11,426 bases of DNA. It comes from Deltaproteobacteria bacterium. Lineage in GTDB: Bacteria; Desulfobacterota; Dissulfuribacteria; Dissulfuribacterales; UBA3076. Under the pieces are notes generated by a model. The model did no database searches, was not told the origin of the DNA, and saw nothing but the letters and a program-made list of their open reading frames with translations. Positions 7,642-11,426 of this stretch are shown here, piece after piece. Location: NCBI GenBank assembly GCA_030618205.1, contig JAUXDR010000010.1:1-11426 (forward strand), given 5' to 3'. Positions within the stretch are counted from its first letter, which is position 1; every line of letters starts with the position of its first letter. Made by a program: the position numbers and the translations under genes.

Positions 7642-7796
7642 CGTATTCTGCCAAACACAAGGCTTTGTCCTCAGGTATTCCCGATACTTGGATAAAATCC
7701 TTCCGATCCTGGGGATTGAGTCTTTCAGTCGAAAATGAAAGTTGGTATTGGAATCCCTTTGTCCCCGCGATCCATCAGATTTTCACTGAATCTCAA
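7616..7796 (-). pseudogene. Possible frameshifted relict of a small gene
   Basis: A minus-strand frame of 52 codons (7774 down to the TAG at 7616-7618) has protein-like composition, for example FSTERLNPQDRKDFIQVSG and ALCLAEYVDIIERLV, but no ATG or GTG start. In the adjacent frame an ATG at 7775 (or TTG at 7796) gives ENLMDRGDKG and then runs to a stop. Removing one G from the GGGG near 7763-7766 would join them as MDRGTKGFQYQLSF..., an intact small protein of about 55 residues. This suggests a decayed gene or the remnant of a short repeated element. I do not recognise the family, and coding by chance cannot be excluded. Confidence 0.35.
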
Positions 7797-7802
7797 TTCA
7801 GT
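7785..7802. other. Short perfect hairpin
   Basis: ACTGAAT and ATTCAGT form a perfect 7-bp stem around the loop CTCA. On the plus strand it is followed by TATTTTTAT. The stem is AT-rich and weak, so terminator function is doubtful. It sits at the upstream edge of the relict reading frame. Confidence 0.35.
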
Positions 7803-7945
7803 TATTTTTATGGTATGGCCTTAAAAATCCTTGGCAAAGAATTAGTATTGTGCTACATGAAAGGTCCAATTGTTGTATTTTTTAGATTAGGGTAATTATT
7901 TCAAAAAATGTATGAATTATTTTTATTAAATGCGTATTATTTTGG

Positions 7946-7965
7946 AATTCCCCAAAATTCCCCAA
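7946..7965. repeat. Perfect 10-bp tandem duplication upstream of ppaC
   Basis: AATTCCCCAA occurs twice with no gap (7946-7955 and 7956-7965), about 40 bases before the ppaC start. The repeats lie one helical turn apart, as is common for protein-binding sites. A -10-like TATTAT at 7935-7940, without a good -35 box, would put them near the transcription start. TTTTGG (7940-7945) can also pair with CCAAAA (7952-7957). An operator role is inference. Confidence 0.55.
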
Positions 7966-8007
7966 TAGTTTTTTAATTTACCGAAAATTTTTAAGGAGGA
8001 TGTTAGA

Positions 8008-8934
8008 ATGGCTGTTTATGTATTTGGACACAAGAGCCCGGACACAGATGCTGTAACCGCTGCCATCGCTTGGGCGGAGCTGCAAAAGATGCTGGGAGTT
8101 GATGCTGTACCATGCAGGCAGGGAGAACTCAATCCTGAGACAGAACTGATACTCAATAAGTTTGGTTTTGATGTCCCTGAACTGCGTACGGATGTAACAG
8201 GCGAAAAGTTTATGCTTGTCGATCACAGCGATCTCAAGCAGGCCCCGGACAACTGCGACAAAGGGGAGTTGCTGGCAATTGTTGATCATCATAAGATCGG
8301 AGATATTACCACTCCCAATCCTATTTTTGCATGTGTCATGCCGGTCGGGTGTACAGGCACTGTTCTCCGTATCCTTTACAAGGACGTTTACAAAAAGGAG
8401 ATCCCGCCAAATATAGCCGGTATCATGATGTCGGCAATCCTCAGTGATACAGTACTCTTCAAGTCTGTAACCTGTACTCCTGAAGACAAAGAGGCCGTTG
8501 CGGACCTTGCCAAGATAGCCGGCATTGATGATCCAATGGCCTGGGGCATGGAGATGGCCAAGGCCAAGAGCGCGGTGGAAGGTGTGCCCGCAAGGGATCT
8601 GGTCTTCCGTGACTACAAAGACTTCGATATGGCAGGCAATAATGTGGGAATTGGCCAGCTTGAGCTGGTGTCGCTGGACCTGGTGGCCAACATGAGAGAC
8701 GATCTTTACGCAGAGATTGAGAAGGTCAAGGCCGAAGGAAACCGTCATAGCGTCTTCCTCATGCTTACTGACATCATGGAGGAAGCCACGGATCTCATGG
8801 TTGTTTCAGATGATCCAGGTATTGTTGAGAAGGCCTTTGGCAAGGCACTCGAAGGCCGGACCGTCTGGCTCCCCGGTGTAATGAGCCGGAAAAAGCAGAT
8901 GGTTCCCAATCTGGAAAAGGCATTTGCCTCATAA
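8008..8934 (+). CDS. ppaC: Manganese-dependent inorganic pyrophosphatase, family II
   Basis: Cytoplasmic DHH-superfamily enzyme that hydrolyses pyrophosphate to two phosphates and so drives biosynthetic reactions forward. The 308 residues are the length of the basic form, without regulatory CBS/DRTGG domains. Metal ligands are visible: GHKSPDTDA with His8, Asp12 and Asp14; VDHSD with Asp72; VDHHKIGD with Asp93, His94 and His95; and ILSDT. The C-terminal substrate-binding motif SRKKQ is at 293-297. AAGGAGG (7993-7999) lies 8 bases before the ATG. The gene is monocistronic, with a strong terminator 24 bases downstream. Confidence 0.97.
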   Translation: MAVYVFGHKSPDTDAVTAAIAWAELQKMLGVDAVPCRQGELNPETELILNKFGFDVPELRTDVTGEKFMLVDHSDLKQAPDNCDKGELLAIVDHHKIGDITTPNPIFACVMPVGCTGTVLRILYKDVYKKEIPPNIAGIMMSAILSDTVLFKSVTCTPEDKEAVADLAKIAGIDDPMAWGMEMAKAKSAVEGVPARDLVFRDYKDFDMAGNNVGIGQLELVSLDLVANMRDDLYAEIEKVKAEGNRHSVFLMLTDIMEEATDLMVVSDDPGIVEKAFGKALEGRTVWLPGVMSRKKQMVPNLEKAFAS

Positions 8935-8957
8935 TTTCCGGAAATATTGATCCTTGC

Positions 8958-8986
8958 GGCCGGGGTATGTCCCCGGCCTTTTTTTT
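8958..8986 (+). terminator. Rho-independent terminator after ppaC
   Basis: A perfect 8-bp GC stem, GGCCGGGG (8958-8965) and CCCCGGCC (8971-8978), closes a 5-base loop TATGT and is followed directly by eight T (8979-8986). This is a textbook intrinsic terminator for ppaC. Confidence 0.95.
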
Positions 8987-9033
8987 GGGGTGCTTTGCGG
9001 AAAAATGTTGAATTTTGAGTTTTAAATTAAATA

Positions 9034-9117
9034 GGACGCAGATTTTCGCAGATATACACAGATAATATTATTATTCATAAATTTGAAAATCTTGATAATC
9101 TGTGTTCATCTGTGTCC
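9034..9117. repeat. 84-bp imperfect palindrome of 10-bp CRCAGAT units
   Basis: The left arm is three tandem 10-bp units, GGACGCAGAT, TTTCGCAGAT and ATACACAGAT (9034-9063). The right arm, read in reverse complement from 9117, is GGACACAGAT, GAACACAGAT and then a degenerate third unit. Over the outer 20 positions the arms agree at 15, and two of the mismatches would be G-U pairs in RNA. The core is AT-rich. Tracts of CGCAGAT/ACACAGAT type are, to my recollection, frequent between genes in Desulfobacterota and other environmental bacteria, probably as dispersed palindromic (REP- or MITE-like) elements. Only one copy lies here, so dispersal cannot be shown from the window. Confidence 0.75.
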
Positions 9118-9141
9118 AAAAAAAGCAGAAATAAAGGTTTC

Positions 9142-9146
9142 GGAGG
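9142..9146 (+). promoter_or_regulatory. Ribosome site fixing the TPR gene start
   Basis: GGAGG lies 7 bases before the ATG at 9154. It shows that translation begins there, not at the in-frame GTG at 9112, which falls in the last bases of the palindromic repeat and has no ribosome site. Confidence 0.85.
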
Positions 9147-9153
9147 ACTCTGG

Positions 9154-9594
9154 ATGAGGCAGGACCTGAAAGAGCGTTTTATTGACGGGCAGTTTAAATT
9201 CATGGATGAGGATTTCGAGGGCTGCATTTCCGTCTTTACAGAGGTGTTGGAGGCAGACCCCCGGTGCGCCAAGGTGTATCAGGCAAGGGCCATAGCATGC
9301 CTGAGGTTAAATGATACTGATGCGGCAATAAAGGACATTGACGCTGCAATAAAGTGCGAACCGGAAAATGCCCGCCTTTACTATCATAAAGGGGGTATTT
9401 TATTCAAGGCGGAGGTTTTGGATGAAGCACTGAAGTGCCTGACACAGGCAATCGACCTTTCTCCTGAATATGCCCCTGCCTATGCACTGAGAAGTGAGGT
9501 CTATGAACGCCTGGGTGATAAAGACGCGGCTGGTTTGGACATGAAAAACGCCATGGTACTCAGGAAAGAGTCGACAAGTGTCGTAGATTGGTAG
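9154..9594 (+). CDS. Small TPR-repeat protein
   Basis: Predicted 146-residue cytoplasmic protein made almost wholly of about three tetratricopeptide repeats, each a pair of helices of 34 residues. They start at about residues 6 (ERFIDGQFKFMDEDFEGCISVFTEVLEADP), 40 (AKVYQARAIACLRLNDTDAAIKDIDAAIKCEP) and 74 (ARLYYHKGGILFKAEVLDEALKCLTQAIDLSP). A shorter fourth unit follows (APAYALRSEVYERLGDKDAAGLDMKNAM). Consensus TPR positions, such as A-x-x-x-x-x-x-A-I and D/E-P ends, are clear. Such proteins are protein-binding scaffolds; the partner is unknown. There is no signal peptide. The palindromic repeat lies immediately upstream, and the TonB receptor gene converges with 2 bases between stops. Confidence 0.88.
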   Translation: MRQDLKERFIDGQFKFMDEDFEGCISVFTEVLEADPRCAKVYQARAIACLRLNDTDAAIKDIDAAIKCEPENARLYYHKGGILFKAEVLDEALKCLTQAIDLSPEYAPAYALRSEVYERLGDKDAAGLDMKNAMVLRKESTSVVDW

Positions 9595-9596
9595 CT

Positions 9597-11426
9597 TTAA
9601 TAGTGCCACTTGAGTCCCAGGTAGGCCTCAAAGGGAGCGGCCTCTATTGGCCTATATGTGCCGGGTACCTTGTAATGCTTGTTGAACACGTTCTTCAGCG
9701 CCAATTGTATATCAAGGTTCTGGAATAAGACATCGCGTACCGTGACGGTTGTGTCGAAAATCCAGCTAGGACCAATGGAGTCATGCCAACCCCCTTTTTT
9801 ATAATAACAAGTCCTTGAATCCGCATATTGCAGGCGGGCAGAGAAATCCAATCGATCCAAAGGACTCCATAGGAGTCCAACATTGAACAAATTCTCTGGG
9901 CCTGTATCAAAAGGTGTTTCCCAAGAGTCAGTGACTATTAGCTCCTTTGTTCCGTTTGACAGAATCCACGCATACAACTCATAGGCCTCATCATCCCCAT
10001 CCTGGGATAACAAGGTTGCATTGGCCCAAAACCGGAGGCTATGGGATATCTGCCACGAGACATCGAGTTCTCCCCCATAGATGTCTTGAGATCCGGGTTT
10101 TGAAAAACCTACACAGGGTTCTTCCCCGATATGATGACGTATCTCATTCCAAAAAATTGTGGATGAAAAGGAAAATGACGCTGAAGGATGCCACGTAAAG
10201 TTCATGCTGAGATTTTGTATTCGTTCCGGGTCAAGGTCTTTCAGGCCTACAAGTTCCTGATTATATGGGGTGCGATAGGCGGTGCCATAGAGTAGCTTCA
10301 GATACCATGAAGGTCTTGGGAACCAACTGATTCCCATATTATGGCTTATTGTCTGATTATACTGGCTGTGGTCGTCCAGTCTGAGGCCCAGCCAGGCATC
10401 AAAATGGCTCCAGTGATGCCGAACCTGGCCAAAAGCAGACCAAAGCGAAGTATTGAAATCCTCTTCTTCAGGGTCATGCGGTGGAAAGAAGATATTCTCA
10501 GGATTAACGTAGTCAGGAAGGTAGTCCCTATTAACTACGGCATCGGTAATTTTATTGTATCTGCATGAGAGCCCAGCGGTAAAAAGGCCCTTGCTATCCC
10601 ATAGCTCCCTGTCATACAGGATTTCTCCGTATTTTATATAGCTCTTTGTGTTCCAGGATAAGTCTATTTCTTCTCCCTTGTAGTCCAGTTCGTTGTAATA
10701 GGCATTTAGTCTCAGATCTGAACGATCCATAGGCTTTTCCATCTCGAGACGCACAAACCTGAACGGCGACTCCCGTTTCCCTGCCCAGCTAAAATCCGTT
10801 TCGGGTTCTCCCAAAAGGACATAATTCCGCTCTGTATCAGACCATCTGCCCGATATGTGGAGCCAGTCCTGCCAGGAAAAGTTCAATACAGCCTCCAGGT
10901 ATTTGGAGTCATCCACCTCTGAATGTCCCAGACGCTCGCTGGGGGGAACAGGGATGGAATCGTCTCCTTTAATTTTTACTATATTATACTTGTCCTGCCT
11001 GGGCTTGAGCCTTGTTGCGCTGATTGACAGAAATGCCTCCCAGAGCCCTGCATTTTTCCCCCAATTGATATTGAAATCTGCTTCGTGGTCTGGGGTCCCC
11101 CCGCGCAGATTTAATTCCACTCCATCAACATCTCTGCCCTGTTTGGGAACTATGTTAACTATTCCTGCAAATGCACCTGGGCCCCATAGAACCGAACCAG
11201 GCCCCCGTATCACCTCTATACGTTCTATAGGGCCCAGGGAAAGCTCTTCGTCCAGGGGATTGACGGTTTTTGTATTGTCTGATGTTAAGGGGACCGAGTC
11301 GTAAAGGAAAAGGATACTATTTGATACCCCCCTGAGATAGGGCTGGGTACCCCATTCCCTGGGCGACATATAAAATCCCGGCAGCATGGACAGCGCCTCT
11401 CCAAGGGTTCGGACCCCATTACGCTC
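9597..11426 (-). CDS. TonB-dependent outer-membrane receptor, N-terminus cut by window
   Basis: Outer-membrane beta-barrel that imports a scarce ligand (iron chelate, cobalamin or similar) with energy from TonB-ExbBD. 609 codons are present. The reading frame stays open to the window edge (ERNGVRTLGEALSMLPGFY), so the signal peptide, TonB box and start of the plug are missing. The plug domain is clear in the first 100 residues: TLGEALSMLPG, YLRGVSNSILFLYDSVPL and IERIEVIRGPGSVLWGPGAFAGIVNIV. The rest is a barrel of alternating amphipathic strands rich in Trp and Tyr. It ends in ALKNVFNKHYKVPGTYRPIEAAPFEAYLGLKWHY with a terminal aromatic, as usual for barrel assembly. Nothing nearby identifies the substrate. 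Confidence 0.94.
   Translation of the reverse strand, partial: ERNGVRTLGEALSMLPGFYMSPREWGTQPYLRGVSNSILFLYDSVPLTSDNTKTVNPLDEELSLGPIERIEVIRGPGSVLWGPGAFAGIVNIVPKQGRDVDGVELNLRGGTPDHEADFNINWGKNAGLWEAFLSISATRLKPRQDKYNIVKIKGDDSIPVPPSERLGHSEVDDSKYLEAVLNFSWQDWLHISGRWSDTERNYVLLGEPETDFSWAGKRESPFRFVRLEMEKPMDRSDLRLNAYYNELDYKGEEIDLSWNTKSYIKYGEILYDRELWDSKGLFTAGLSCRYNKITDAVVNRDYLPDYVNPENIFFPPHDPEEEDFNTSLWSAFGQVRHHWSHFDAWLGLRLDDHSQYNQTISHNMGISWFPRPSWYLKLLYGTAYRTPYNQELVGLKDLDPERIQNLSMNFTWHPSASFSFSSTIFWNEIRHHIGEEPCVGFSKPGSQDIYGGELDVSWQISHSLRFWANATLLSQDGDDEAYELYAWILSNGTKELIVTDSWETPFDTGPENLFNVGLLWSPLDRLDFSARLQYADSRTCYYKKGGWHDSIGPSWIFDTTVTVRDVLFQNLDIQLALKNVFNKHYKVPGTYRPIEAAPFEAYLGLKWHY

Noticed and set aside
7785..7810. 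Hairpin plus T-rich tract as an intrinsic terminator
   Set aside because: The stem is 7 bp and mostly A-T, with interrupted T residues, and no gene ends just upstream on the plus strand.
7831..7862. TTGGCA ... TACATG as a promoter for ppaC
   Set aside because: The 17-base spacing is right, but the -10 box matches only 3/6 and it would leave a very long leader.
7632..7895. Plus-strand open frame of 87 codons upstream of ppaC
   Set aside because: It has no ribosome site, and its protein-like part lies opposite the minus-strand relict frame, which reads as the better coding sequence. The last third is AT-rich intergenic DNA.
7978..8748. Long minus-strand open frame of 256 codons across ppaC
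   Set aside because: It is antisense to a clearly conserved pyrophosphatase with full metal-binding motifs. The predicted protein has no family features and arises from codon bias of ppaC.
1..11426. CRISPR array, tRNA or rRNA genes, transposase genes, phage genes
   Set aside because: I looked for spaced direct repeats, cloverleaf and rRNA-like sequences, and transposase or integrase motifs in the translated frames, and saw none.

Overview
The window looks like chromosomal DNA of a Gram-negative bacterium, most likely an anaerobe of the Desulfobacterota (former Deltaproteobacteria). The reasons are a complete rod-shape operon, a TonB-dependent outer-membrane receptor, a small dicluster ferredoxin, a DHH-family Mn-dependent pyrophosphatase and intermediate base composition. 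The lineage is inferred from gene style only; no rRNA or tRNA gene is present.

Positions 103-5527 (+ strand) hold the elongasome operon mreB-mreC-mreD-mrdA(PBP2)-rodA in canonical order. MreB filaments, the MreC/MreD membrane partners, the PBP2 transpeptidase and the SEDS glycosyltransferase RodA together insert peptidoglycan along the side wall. mreC, mreD and mrdA start at GTG, TTG and GTG. From mreC onward each gene overlaps the next by 4 to 14 bases, which implies translational coupling.

Positions 5534-6790 (- strand) hold a likely two-gene operon, a TalC-type transaldolase followed by a small secreted lytic transglycosylase. The transglycosylase ends 6 bases from the end of rodA, tail to tail, so peptidoglycan synthesis and cleavage genes adjoin.

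Positions 6948-7310 (+) encode a two-cluster ferredoxin, divergent from talC. Positions 7336-7584 (-) encode an unrecognised 82-residue protein. The interval 7585-8007 has no intact gene. It holds what looks like a frameshifted relict of a small minus-strand gene, a short hairpin, and a perfect 10-bp tandem duplication just before ppaC.

Positions 8008-8934 (+) encode a family II inorganic pyrophosphatase, ended by a strong rho-independent terminator. Next comes an 84-bp imperfect palindrome built of 10-bp units (9034-9117). It abuts a small TPR-protein gene (9154-9594) whose true start lies downstream of the palindrome. From 9597 to the window edge runs the minus-strand gene for a TonB-dependent receptor, with its N-terminus cut off by the window.

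Most of the window is ordinary housekeeping DNA, and I see no convincing new multi-gene system. The items most worth checking are the 10-bp-unit palindrome, the frameshifted relict ORF, the tandem repeat at ppaC, and the unknown 82-residue protein.
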